Source: Deltaproteobacteria bacterium
Lineage (GTDB): Bacteria > Myxococcota_A > UBA9160 > UBA4427
Assembly (NCBI GenBank): GCA_016713665.1
Contig: JADJOR010000001.1
Span: 372,001-436,000 of the forward strand
Length of the DNA stretch: 64,000 nt
Direction: 5' to 3'
Positions 8,591-17,117 of the stretch are shown one piece after another (position 1 is the first letter of the stretch; the number at the start of each line of letters is the position of its first letter). Position numbers and translations under genes: made by a program. The notes beneath the pieces were generated by a model. That model made no database searches and was not told the DNA's origin. It was given only the letters and a program-made list of their open reading frames with translations.

Positions 8591-9450
8591 ACCTCCCGAA
8601 GCAACGTCTCGACGGCGATGCGCGGCTGCCAGCCGGTCGCCCGGCGCAGCCGCGTCGCGTCGCCGACGAGCCAGTCCGTCGGCCGGTGGCGCGCCGGATC
8701 GACCTCGACCTCCGGGACCACGCCGGCGATCCGGATCAGCGCCGCGAGGACGTCGCGGATCGGGATCCCGACCGAGCCGGCGACGTTGTAGACGTCGGCG
8801 GGGACGGCGGGATCCAGCAGCCGTCGATAGGCGTCGACGACGTCGTCGACGTGGAGGAAATCGCGCACGGAGTCGAGGTTGCCGACCCGGAGCCGGGGCG
8901 CGGCGCGCCCGCCCGCGATGGCCGCCAGCTGGCGTGCGAAGCTCGAGACGACGAATTGATCGGACTGACCGGGGCCGGTGTGGTTGAAGGCGCGCACGCA
9001 GACGACGTCGAGGCCTTGCTTGGCGGCGCGGCGGCCGAGGAGCTCGGCCGCGGCCTTGGTCCGGGCGTAGGGGGAGCGCGGGCGCAGCGGCGTCGCTTCG
9101 TCGAGGGGGGCGGCCTGCGGAGCCGTCGGTGCGTAGGCGTCGGCCGAGCCGACGAGCACGACCCGGGCGCGGGGGGCCTGGCGCGCGACGCCGGCGAGCA
9201 GGGCGCGGGATCCGAGGAAGTTGACGCGGTAGCAGGTCTCGGGGTCTCGGAAGGACTCGGCGACGCTCGAGAGGGCCGCCAGGTGCACGACGGCTTCGGG
9301 TCGGATCGCCGCGATCGTCCGGGCCAGAGCCTCGGCGTCCGTGACGTCGACCTCCCGATCGGTGCCGACCGGATCGAAGCCCGCGGCCGCGAGGGCCGGC
9401 AGGAGTCGTCGACCGACGAAGCCGGATGCGCCGGTGACCATGACCCGCAT
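8536..9450 (-). CDS. NAD-dependent epimerase/dehydratase (extended SDR)
   Basis: A 304-residue extended short-chain dehydrogenase. The Rossmann dinucleotide motif TGASGFVGRRLL is at residues 6-17, the catalytic Tyr-Lys in YARTK near residue 126, and the Ser of the triad in GSADAY. The FNHTGPGQ and VRDFLHVDDVVDAY segments are typical of GDP-mannose 4,6-dehydratase and GDP-6-deoxy-mannose reductase (RMD)-like proteins. The protein therefore probably acts on a nucleotide-activated sugar, but no other sugar or glycosyltransferase genes are adjacent, so the substrate is unassigned. Convergent with and overlapping the 3' end of prmA. Confidence 0.86.
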   Translation of the reverse strand: MRVMVTGASGFVGRRLLPALAAAGFDPVGTDREVDVTDAEALARTIAAIRPEAVVHLAALSSVAESFRDPETCYRVNFLGSRALLAGVARQAPRARVVLVGSADAYAPTAPQAAPLDEATPLRPRSPYARTKAAAELLGRRAAKQGLDVVCVRAFNHTGPGQSDQFVVSSFARQLAAIAGGRAAPRLRVGNLDSVRDFLHVDDVVDAYRRLLDPAVPADVYNVAGSVGIPIRDVLAALIRIAGVVPEVEVDPARHRPTDWLVGDATRLRRATGWQPRIAVETLLREVYADWLRRDGEAPAAPRT

Positions 9451-9548
9451 GCACCGAGGCTGACAGAGGGGCGGGGGGCGGGCAAGCGATCGAAGAGCCC
9501 GGCGAACGGCGCGGCTGGACTTGACCGGGGCCCGCGCGATCGGGGACC

Positions 9549-10553
9549 ATGCGGCCCATGATCATCGGCGTCGCGGGTCGCAACGGAGCGGGCAAGGGCG
9601 AGCTCGTCCATTTTCTCGAGGCCCGCAGCTTCACGGCGCTCTCGCTCTCCGACGTGATCCGACAGGAGCTCGCGACCCGGGGCCTGCCCGAGTCCCGCGA
9701 ACGCATGATCGAGCTCGGCCAGGAGCTGCGGCGTCGTTCGGGGCCGGGGGCGCTGGCCCAGCATCTGGTCAAGCAGCTGTTGCCGGATCGCAACTACGCG
9801 ATCGATTCGATCCGCCATCCGGTCGAGGTCGAGATCCTGCGCCACTGCGGCCAGACCTTCCATCTCGTGTGGGTCGACGCGAAGATCGAGACCCGCTTCG
9901 AGCGCATGCGGGCCCGCGGTCGCTCCGGGGACCCGAATACGCTCGCCGAGCTCGAGAGCCTCGAGGGTCGGGAGCGCGGGAGCGACGATCCGAACGCGCA
10001 GCAGCTCGATGCGGTCGAGCAGGTCGCCGACTTCCGGATCTCGAACGACGCGACGCTCCAGGCCTTCCAGGCCGAGATCGAGACCTGGGTCCGGGCCAAC
10101 CTCGGCTTCGCCCGGCCGGGCTGGGACGATTATTTCATGTCGATCGCCCGGGTCGTCGCCTCGCGCAGCAACTGCGTCAAACGCAAGGTCGCGGCGGTCG
10201 TGACCGTCGATCGGCGCATCATCTCGACGGGCTACAACGGGACGCCCCGCGGCACCCGCAACTGCAACGAGGGCGGCTGTCCGCGCTGCAACTCCCTCGC
10301 CGAGGGGGGTACGCGCCTCGACGAATGCCTCTGCTCCCACGCCGAGGAGAACGCGATCACGCAGGCCGCCTACCACGGCGTGTCGCTGAAGGGCGCGACG
10401 ATCTACTCGACCTTTTCGCCCTGCCTGCAGTGCACGAAGATGATCATCAACTCGGGCATCGTCGAGGTCGTCTACCAGAGCGACTATCCGCTCGGCAAGG
10501 TCTCCCTCGAGCTGCTCACCGACGCCGGCATCCGGCTGCGCCAGGCCGGCTGA
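9549..10553 (+). CDS. P-loop kinase-like / deoxycytidylate deaminase fusion
   Basis: A 334-residue two-domain protein. Residues 1-~185 form a P-loop nucleoside-kinase-like domain (GVAGRNGAGKGELVHFL; the Thr/Ser after the Walker Lys is replaced by Gly-Glu), with SIRHPVEVEIL and RMRARGRSGDPN resembling nucleotide kinases. Residues ~190-334 are a zinc deaminase: HAEEN (His264) and PCLQC (Cys292, Cys295) bind the catalytic zinc, and the additional CNEGGCPRC and CLC cysteines suggest a second metal site as in dCMP deaminases. The deaminase would convert dCMP to dUMP for thymidylate synthesis. The same kinase-plus-deaminase order occurs in fungal Dcd1-like proteins and in the antiviral AvcD family. 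No toxin-antitoxin gene was recognised beside it. Confidence 0.85.
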   Translation: MRPMIIGVAGRNGAGKGELVHFLEARSFTALSLSDVIRQELATRGLPESRERMIELGQELRRRSGPGALAQHLVKQLLPDRNYAIDSIRHPVEVEILRHCGQTFHLVWVDAKIETRFERMRARGRSGDPNTLAELESLEGRERGSDDPNAQQLDAVEQVADFRISNDATLQAFQAEIETWVRANLGFARPGWDDYFMSIARVVASRSNCVKRKVAAVVTVDRRIISTGYNGTPRGTRNCNEGGCPRCNSLAEGGTRLDECLCSHAEENAITQAAYHGVSLKGATIYSTFSPCLQCTKMIINSGIVEVVYQSDYPLGKVSLELLTDAGIRLRQAG

Positions 10554-10610
10554 ACGCGCCTGCCCGCATGTCCCCTGCGCGCTGCCCCCGAGCTGCCCGC
10601 GCGCTGCCGA

Positions 10611-10629
10611 CCCATCCACGCTGGATGGG
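10611..10629. terminator. hairpin downstream of the deaminase gene
   Basis: CCCATCCA and TGGATGGG form a perfect 8-bp stem with a 3-base loop 58 bases after the deaminase stop. No T tract follows, so it could be a factor-dependent terminator, an mRNA-stabilising stem, or chance in this GC-rich DNA. Confidence 0.3.
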
Positions 10630-10777
10630 GGGGCTTGGACCCGGACCGGGGAACGCCCGAGCTTCTCCTCAATTCGGCCTTCGGAATGCCCGAATCCACG
10701 GCATGGGACGGTCCCGTCCGCCGCGCGGGGCCGATCGTTCGTCCGCGCGTGCGCCCTCCGTGCAAGATGAGGTTCCG

Positions 10778-12466
10778 ATGCGACCGAAGCCGACGCGACT
10801 GCTCGATCACCGCGAGTACCCGGTGCTCTACGTCGACGACGAGCGCGACAACCTGCGCGTCTTCCAGCTGACCTTCCGCCGCGACTTCACGCTGCTGACC
10901 GCCGACAGCGCCAAGGCCGGTCTCGAGCTGCTCGCCCAGCACCCCGTCGCCGTCGTCCTCTCCGATCAGAAGATGCCCGGCATCGAGGGCGTCGAGTTCC
11001 TCCGCCAGGTCCGGGAGCTCGACCCGCGTGCGATCCGCATCCTGGTCACCGCCTACGGCGACGCCCGCATCCTCGGCGACGCGATCAACGCGGGCAACAT
11101 CTACCGCTACATCGCGAAGCCCTGGGAGCCCGAGGACATGCGGCTCACCATCCAGCGCGCGATCGAGGCCTACGCCCTCGAAGCCGAGCGCGCGACGCTG
11201 CTCGAAGAGCTGATGATCCTGAACCGCCTCTCCCGCAGCATCCATCGCGAGATCGATCGCGGTCGCCTCTACGACACCCTGCTGACCGCCCTGCGCGACG
11301 AGCTCGCGTTCGACGGCTGCAGCGTGCTGCTCTTCGACGAGAACTCGACGCGACTTCGCTTCGCGGCCCACGAGCCCGACGGCGAGGTCGCGCGCCACCT
11401 GCGCGACCTCGTCTTCGAGCCGCAGACGGCGCCGGTCTTCCTCGACCGGGTCGCGAAGGGCGATTCCCAGCTGATCCATGGCGACGAGTCGTCGGAGCTC
11501 GAGGCGCCGGTGCGCGCGTGGATGACCGAGGTTGCGGCCGAGGAGCTCTTCGTCGTGCCGCTCGTCGGCAAGGACCGCGTGATCGGCGCGCTCGCGGTCG
11601 ACAATCGCCGGGGCGGGCAGCGCCTCGCGACCGACGGCCGCATGCTCGTCGAAGGCCTCGCGACCCAGGCGGTGATCGCGATCGAGAACGCGAAGCTGGT
11701 CGACGACCTGCGCCGATCGCGGGCGCAGATCCGCCGCGTCGATCGCCTGGGGACCCTCGGGACGCTGGCGGCCGGCCTCGCCCACGAGATCAACAACCCG
11801 CTGACCTCGATCAATACCTTCATGACGCTCGCGCCGGCCAAGCGCACCGCCGACGACCCGGGCTTCTGGGACGACTACCACGAGCTCGCCGTCGGCGAGC
11901 TCGGGCGCATCCGCGGGCTCGTCGAGACGATGAGCCGCCTCGGCCGGGGCGGGCCCACGCCCTCGAACGAGCGGACCCGGGTCGACGTCGCCGAGGTCGT
12001 GCGCCAGGTCGTCCGCCTGCTCCACCGCGAGACCGAGCAGGCCGGCGTCACGATCCATCTCCTCGTCTCGGACGCGGTCGAGCCGGTCCAGGCGGTGCGC
12101 GACCAGATCCATCAGGTCGTCTTGAATCTGGCGTTGAACGCGATCCAGGCGAGCCGCTCGGGGGGCTCGATCTCGATCGCGATCGACCCCGACGGTCCGA
12201 TCACGGCGCCGAGCGGCGTCCGGATCCAGTTCCAGGACGCCGGCGAGGGGATCTCCGAGGAGAATCTCGAGAAGATCTTCGACCCCTTCTTCACGACCAA
12301 GGACCCCGACAAGGGAACCGGTCTCGGCCTGATGATCTCCCACCAGATCATCGCCGATCACGGGGGCTCGATCGAAGTGGAGAGCACCCCGGGCCACGGC
12401 GCCACGTTCTATGTGCGGCTGCCGAGCGTTCCGCCTGCGGAGACGACGGCCAACGCCGGCGCTTGA
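10778..12466 (+). CDS. receiver-GAF-histidine kinase (hybrid two-component sensor)
   Basis: A 562-residue cytoplasmic signalling protein with the receiver at the N terminus (YVDDE near residue 17, phospho-acceptor in VVLSDQKMPG at ~63, TAYGD and AKPWEPED), a coiled linker, a GAF domain (~residues 150-310), and a histidine kinase core: H-box LAAGLAHEINNPLTS (~330-345), N-box LNLALNAIQASR, G1 DAGEGIS, F-box FDPFFTTK and G2 GTGLGLMI. Receiver-first hybrids of this kind take input from another kinase and a small ligand or protein sensed by the GAF domain. No membrane segment is visible. AGATGAGG precedes the ATG by about five bases; the open frame upstream of 10778 is not coding. No obvious cognate regulator is adjacent. 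Confidence 0.9.
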   Translation: MRPKPTRLLDHREYPVLYVDDERDNLRVFQLTFRRDFTLLTADSAKAGLELLAQHPVAVVLSDQKMPGIEGVEFLRQVRELDPRAIRILVTAYGDARILGDAINAGNIYRYIAKPWEPEDMRLTIQRAIEAYALEAERATLLEELMILNRLSRSIHREIDRGRLYDTLLTALRDELAFDGCSVLLFDENSTRLRFAAHEPDGEVARHLRDLVFEPQTAPVFLDRVAKGDSQLIHGDESSELEAPVRAWMTEVAAEELFVVPLVGKDRVIGALAVDNRRGGQRLATDGRMLVEGLATQAVIAIENAKLVDDLRRSRAQIRRVDRLGTLGTLAAGLAHEINNPLTSINTFMTLAPAKRTADDPGFWDDYHELAVGELGRIRGLVETMSRLGRGGPTPSNERTRVDVAEVVRQVVRLLHRETEQAGVTIHLLVSDAVEPVQAVRDQIHQVVLNLALNAIQASRSGGSISIAIDPDGPITAPSGVRIQFQDAGEGISEENLEKIFDPFFTTKDPDKGTGLGLMISHQIIADHGGSIEVESTPGHGATFYVRLPSVPPAETTANAGA

Positions 12467-12543
12467 CGCTCGGAAGTGGATTCCAGAGAATCCGCCCGCC
12501 CTGCGCCCACGCCCCGTGAGGAACGCAGGAGGGGGATTCAGGA

Positions 12544-13179
12544 ATGCGACGGGCTGGAATCTCCGCGATCGCGATGATCGGACTGGCTTCGATTGGCCTC
12601 GCGTCGATCCTCGCCGCGCCCCGGGCCCAGACGGCCGGGGCCGTCCCGAAGCTGCTCCTGCTCCCGATCGTCGTCCACAGCGCCGAGGATCCGAGCTATC
12701 TGCGCGAAGGCCTGTCCGACATGCTGACGGCGCGGCTCGCCCGCATCGGTGCGATCCAGCTCGTCACGCCCGATCCGAATACGGCGGGCACGACCCAGCT
12801 GAGCCGCGCCCGCGAGACGGCTCGCCGGCTCGGTGCCGACTACGTGCTCTTCGGCTCTTTCACGCGCTTCGGTCAAGGAGCGAGCCTCGACGTGCAATGT
12901 GCCTCGGCGGATCCCGCCGGCCGACTCGAGCCCCTGCGCGAGATCTTCGTCCATTCGGGCAGCATCGGGGACATCATCCCCGACCTCGACGAGCTCGCCG
13001 GCAAGGTCAGTCGCTTCGCCCACGGCGAGGCGGTGGCCCCCTCGACGCCGGCGGGGGCGTCGAGCGTGGCGGTCTCGATCCGGGACTATCAGGCGCTGCT
13101 CGCCCGGGTCGCGTCGCTCGAGAAGAGCGTGTCGGATCTCAAGGCCGAGAAGAGCGAGAAAAAGAAGCGCGAGGAATAG
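12544..13179 (+). CDS. secreted TolB-N/FlgO-like protein
   Basis: A 211-residue protein with a signal peptide (hydrophobic residues ~8-24, AxA-like cleavage). The mature part has the pattern of TolB-N/FlgO-like lipoprotein domains: PKLLLLPIVVHSAEDPSYLREGLSDMLTARL, then ARRLGADYVLFGSFTRFGQGASLDV. Such domains occur in periplasmic and cell-surface assembly proteins. The C terminus is a short charged coiled coil (LARVASLEKSVSDLKAEKSEKKKREE). GGAGGGGGATTCAGGA precedes the ATG. No flagellar gene is nearby, so a flagellar role is not supported; the function is unassigned. Confidence 0.7.
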   Translation: MRRAGISAIAMIGLASIGLASILAAPRAQTAGAVPKLLLLPIVVHSAEDPSYLREGLSDMLTARLARIGAIQLVTPDPNTAGTTQLSRARETARRLGADYVLFGSFTRFGQGASLDVQCASADPAGRLEPLREIFVHSGSIGDIIPDLDELAGKVSRFAHGEAVAPSTPAGASSVAVSIRDYQALLARVASLEKSVSDLKAEKSEKKKREE

Positions 13180-13357
13180 GGCGGATCGGGAGCTCGATCC
13201 CCGACCGCGCCGAGGCCGCGTGGGTTGCGGAGGCCGCGGCTCTGCTAAAGTGCCGGGCCTGCGATTCCCGCCCGAACGGGGATCCGCGAAGAGCGAGCCG
13301 GACCGCGAGGCCCGGGCCGCGATCGCGGCGCGAGGGGGCGGGGCGCATTCGAATTGG

Positions 13358-13434
13358 GGCGGTGTAGCTCAGTCGGTTAGAGCGGCGGCTTCATAAGCCG
13401 TAGGTCCGCGGTTCAAGTCCGCGCACCGCTACCA
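13358..13434 (+). tRNA. tRNA-Met (CAT anticodon), CCA encoded
   Basis: All arms fold: acceptor GGCGGTG pairs with CACCGCT (one G-U), D-arm GCTCAGTCGGTTAGAGC, anticodon loop TTCATAA, T-arm CGCGG TTCAAGT CCGCG, then A73 and CCA at 13432-13434. The paired first base pair argues against an initiator tRNA. A CAT anticodon could also be tRNA-Ile2 after lysidine modification (tilS is at 20899), but the body resembles elongator tRNA-Met. Confidence 0.93.
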
Positions 13435-13486
13435 CTTCCATCTCTCGCGATCGTTCTCTCGCCGGCCGATCCGACGCGGCCGGGCG

Positions 13487-14908
13487 ATGACCGGGGCCCG
13501 CCTGGACGAACTCCCTGCGACGACGGCGCCGATCGGCGGGCTCGCAGCGGCTCGAATCTACCTGCGCCTGCTGAACGATCCCCTCGCGACCTTCTTGGCG
13601 CTCGCGGACGGACCGGCCCCGATCCGCGTGGTCGGTGTCCCCTTCCGGCCCGGCGAGCGCCGCCTCGTGTTCGTCTTCGGCCCCGCCTTGAATCGCGCGG
13701 TCCTCTCCGATCCGGAGACCTTTCGCACGACCGGCCAGGGCCTCTCGGGCCCCCGCGGCTCCGCCCTGCGCCGCGTGCGCAACGGACTCACGCGGACCCG
13801 CGGCGAGAAGCACCGCCGCCTGCGCGCCGCGCTCCTTCCGAAGCTCCAGCGCCGGGCCGTCGGGGCGATGGCGCCGCGCATCGCCGGCATCCTCGACGAG
13901 CAGCTCGGTCTCCAGCACGCGGGGCAGACGATCGATCTCGCCCGCGAGACGAAGGCCCTCTCGTTGAGGATCTCGAGCGAGGTCCTCTTCGGCCTCGAGG
14001 AGGGCGGGCAGGCCGCGCGCCTCGGCGGGCTCCTCGGGGAGTTCATCCGCGGGAGCTACCGGCTCGACGTGCTGGCGACGCGCTGGCTCGGGCGTCTGCC
14101 GGGGACGCCGTATGCGGCGCTCGAGCGCCACGCGCAGGTCCTCGAGCGCGAGACGCGGGCCGTGATCGACGGGCGCCGTCGGCGCGGTGGGGGCGACGAC
14201 CTTCTCTCGACCTTGATCGAGGCGTGTGATGCGGGGGTCGCGGGGCTCGGGGACGAGGACCTCGTCGGTCAGGTGACCCTGCTCTTCGGGGCGAGCTACG
14301 AGACGACGGCGCAGGCGCTGCTCTTTGCGGTCGCCCTGCTGGCGCAGTCACCGCAGGTCACGCGCGCGCTGCGCGCTGCGCTCGCCGGCGGGGCGGCCGA
14401 CGGGCGACCCGCCGAGGTGGGCTTCGTCGTGCGCGAGGCGCTGCGGCTGCTGCCGCCGGTCCCCTACACGATCCGGATCGCGACCCGGGATACGCAGCTC
14501 GCCGGAACGTCGATCCGCCGCAGCGATCGCGTCCTCGTGAGTCATTTTCATGCCCACCGCATAGCCGACGCCTTTCCCGATCCCGATCGCTTCCAGCCCG
14601 CGCGCTGGCGCGACGGCGAGCCCGGCCCCTACGACTACTTTCCCTTCAGCGCGGCACCGCGGCTCTGCATCGGCGCGGGCTTCGCGACCGAGGTGCTCGA
14701 GCAGGCGGTGGCGGCCTTCGTCGGGCGCTTCGATTTCCGGCTGCCGGACGGGCTCGCGATCGAGCCGGCCGTGCGCGTCACGATGGGGACGCGGGCGGCG
14801 GTGCCCCTCGTGCTCGCGGAGCCGACGGGCGCGGGGCTGCGGCCTGCGCGACTCGCGGGGGCGCTCGGCCGCTGGATCGAGGGCGCCGGGGAAGCGCCGC
14901 CCCGCTGA
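13487..14908 (+). CDS. cytochrome P450
   Basis: A 473-residue soluble P450 monooxygenase without a membrane anchor. The I-helix oxygen-binding motif appears as LLFGASYETTAQ, the K-helix ExxR as VREALRLLP, and the haem loop as FPFSAAPRLCIGAGFA with the proximal ligand Cys394. The PERF-like region reads PDRFQPARW. The substrate cannot be inferred from sequence alone. It starts 52 bases after tRNA-Met and ends 28 bases before the convergent quinoprotein dehydrogenase gene; no dedicated ferredoxin or reductase gene is adjacent, so electrons must come from partners encoded elsewhere. Confidence 0.93.
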   Translation: MTGARLDELPATTAPIGGLAAARIYLRLLNDPLATFLALADGPAPIRVVGVPFRPGERRLVFVFGPALNRAVLSDPETFRTTGQGLSGPRGSALRRVRNGLTRTRGEKHRRLRAALLPKLQRRAVGAMAPRIAGILDEQLGLQHAGQTIDLARETKALSLRISSEVLFGLEEGGQAARLGGLLGEFIRGSYRLDVLATRWLGRLPGTPYAALERHAQVLERETRAVIDGRRRRGGGDDLLSTLIEACDAGVAGLGDEDLVGQVTLLFGASYETTAQALLFAVALLAQSPQVTRALRAALAGGAADGRPAEVGFVVREALRLLPPVPYTIRIATRDTQLAGTSIRRSDRVLVSHFHAHRIADAFPDPDRFQPARWRDGEPGPYDYFPFSAAPRLCIGAGFATEVLEQAVAAFVGRFDFRLPDGLAIEPAVRVTMGTRAAVPLVLAEPTGAGLRPARLAGALGRWIEGAGEAPPR

Positions 14909-14936
14909 CGGGTCGGATCCGTGCGTCGCCCGGAGG

Positions 14937-17117
14937 CTAGTTGCGCGCCGACTCCGCCACGAGCGCGGCCCTTCGCTCGAGCAGGTATTGCCGGATCGCG
15001 CCGAGCTCCGCGGCGTCGAGCACGCCATCGAAGCGCGGCATGCCGCGCGACTCGCGCGCGCCGTCGAGCACGATCGAGGGCAGCACGTCGTAGGTCGCGG
15101 GCGCGCTGCGGCGCAGGTCGGGGAGCATGCCGCCGGCGATCGCGAAGGGGCCGTGGCAATGGCCGCAGTAGCGGATGTAGAGCTTGCGACCCTGCTCGAC
15201 CCGGGTCGGATCGAGCGCTTCGTCGATCGGCGTGAGGGGCGGGGTCGTGATCGCGACCGGCTCCGGAAGCTTCGCCTCGCCGCCGAGCTTCCAGGCGAGG
15301 ACGTGGCCGGCATTGCCACTCGCGAGCACCGCCGCCGGCGGGTTCCCGCTCGCAAGGCCCATGCCGCCGCCGAGCCCCGTCACGACGGCGAGGTACTGCT
15401 CGCCGTCGAGCTCGTAGGTGATGGGAGGCGCGACCACGCCCGTCCCCGTCGGCGTCTCCCAGACGAGCTCGCCGTCCTGCGCACGGTAGGCGCGCATGCG
15501 GCCGTCGCCGGTGCCCTGGAAGACGAGATCGCCGGCGGTCGCGAGGGTTCCGCCGTTGGCGAAGAAGGCGTGGTCGACACGCCAGGCGGCGCGGCCCCGG
15601 ACGGGATCCCAGGCGAGCAGCGAGGCCTGGATGCGGCCGGCGGTCGTCATCGTCTCGCTGCCCTTGACCGGATCGGCGCCCGTGTTGAAGAAGCCGGGCT
15701 CGATCGTGAACGGGCGATCTTCGACGTAGCCGTAGGGCATGTCGATCGCGGGGAGGTAGACGAGGCCGGTGCCCGGATGGAAGGACATCGGATGCCAGTT
15801 GTGGGCGCCGGCGGCGCCGGGTCGGAGCAGCGCCGGGTCCTTCGCATAACGTGCGTTGGCCGCCTCGATCGGGCGTCCGGTCGCGAGATCGACCTTCTCG
15901 GCCCAGGTCACGGGGACGAAGGGCTCGGCCGAGAGCAGCTCGCCCGTCTCCCGGTCGAGCACGTAGAAGAAGCCATTCTTCGGCGCCTGCATCAGGACCT
16001 TGCGGACGCGGCCGCCGAGCGCGAGATCGGCGAGCAGCATCGGCTGCGTCGCCCCATAGTCCCAGATCTCGCCGGGCGTCGTCTGGTAGTGCCAGACGAG
16101 CTCGCCCGTGTCGGGGCGCAGCGCGAGGATCGAGGCGAGGTAGAGATTGTCGCCGTGGCTGCGTGCGGACTGGGTCCAGGGGCCGCCGTTGCCCGTGCCG
16201 ACGTAGAGGAGCTCGAGCTCGGGGTCGTAGGCGAGGGCATCCCAGACGGTGCCGCCGCCGCCGAGCTTCCACCATTCGCCGCCCTGCCAGGTCGGCAGCG
16301 CCTGCTCGAGAGCTTTCGATTCCTGGGGCTGCGCGGGATCGCCGGGGACGGTGTAGAAGCGCCAGACGAGGCGACCGTCCTCGGCATCGTAGGCGGAGAC
16401 GTAGCCGCGCAGGCCGAGATCCGCGCCGCCGTTGCCGATGATGACCTTGCCGCGGACGACGCGGGGCGCGCCGGTGATCGCGTAGTCCTGCTTCGGGTCT
16501 GTCGTCTGCGTCTCCCAGACGGGGGCGCCCGTCTTCGCGTCGAGGGCGATCAGGCGGCCGTCGAGGGTGCCGACGTAGACCCGACCCGCGTAGAGCGCGA
16601 CGCCGCGATTGACGACGTCGCAACAGGTATGCGCCCCGGCGCGCCCGGGGACCTTCGGATCGAAGCGCCAGAGGAGCGCCCCCGTCCGCGCATCGAGGGC
16701 CATCACGATGCTCCAGGCGCCGGAGACGTAGAGCACGCCGTCCATCACGAGCGGTGTCGCCTCCATGCCGCGGGTCGTGCCGATCGGGGTCGCGAAGGCG
16801 AGGCCGAGGCGGCCGATGCTCGCCGCATCGATCTGTTCGAGGGGGCTGAAGCGCTCTTCGTGGTAGGTCCGGCCGTGGGTCAGCCACTCGCCGCGGCTGC
16901 GATCGGCCGCGCGAAGCTCGGCGTCGCCCGGTCGCGCGGCTGCACTCTGGAGCGAGCCGCCGTCGCCGGCTCCATCGTCGTTGCCCGCTTTCGCGCCGGT
17001 GCCGGTCGCGCCGCGGCTCGACTCGCAGGCGGCGAGGGCGAAGCCGGCGAGGGCGATCATCAGGAGCGGGCGTGCGAGGCGTACGAGGTTCCGCCCGGCG
17101 AGTCGTCGTTCGTTCAT
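14937..17117 (-). CDS. PQQ-dependent quinohaemoprotein (type II alcohol) dehydrogenase
   Basis: A 726-residue periplasmic dehydrogenase. The N terminus is a lipoprotein-like signal (LLMIALAGFALAAC). An eight-bladed propeller with repeated W-motif blades (GALLWRFDP, GAPVWETQT, GRLVWRFYT, GELVWHYQT) follows, with the vicinal Cys pair of PQQ enzymes in HTCCDVVNRG (residues ~164-165) and the RGYVSAYDAEDGRLVW blade. A C-terminal cytochrome c domain has YCGHCH (about residue 650). Together these define a quinohaemoprotein of the type II alcohol dehydrogenase group, oxidising alcohols or similar substrates to feed the respiratory chain. Start ATG overlaps the DUF3604 stop (ATGA), so it is the last gene of a coupled operon. 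No PQQ-synthesis genes are in the window. Confidence 0.9.
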   Translation of the reverse strand: MNERRLAGRNLVRLARPLLMIALAGFALAACESSRGATGTGAKAGNDDGAGDGGSLQSAAARPGDAELRAADRSRGEWLTHGRTYHEERFSPLEQIDAASIGRLGLAFATPIGTTRGMEATPLVMDGVLYVSGAWSIVMALDARTGALLWRFDPKVPGRAGAHTCCDVVNRGVALYAGRVYVGTLDGRLIALDAKTGAPVWETQTTDPKQDYAITGAPRVVRGKVIIGNGGADLGLRGYVSAYDAEDGRLVWRFYTVPGDPAQPQESKALEQALPTWQGGEWWKLGGGGTVWDALAYDPELELLYVGTGNGGPWTQSARSHGDNLYLASILALRPDTGELVWHYQTTPGEIWDYGATQPMLLADLALGGRVRKVLMQAPKNGFFYVLDRETGELLSAEPFVPVTWAEKVDLATGRPIEAANARYAKDPALLRPGAAGAHNWHPMSFHPGTGLVYLPAIDMPYGYVEDRPFTIEPGFFNTGADPVKGSETMTTAGRIQASLLAWDPVRGRAAWRVDHAFFANGGTLATAGDLVFQGTGDGRMRAYRAQDGELVWETPTGTGVVAPPITYELDGEQYLAVVTGLGGGMGLASGNPPAAVLASGNAGHVLAWKLGGEAKLPEPVAITTPPLTPIDEALDPTRVEQGRKLYIRYCGHCHGPFAIAGGMLPDLRRSAPATYDVLPSIVLDGARESRGMPRFDGVLDAAELGAIRQYLLERRAALVAESARN

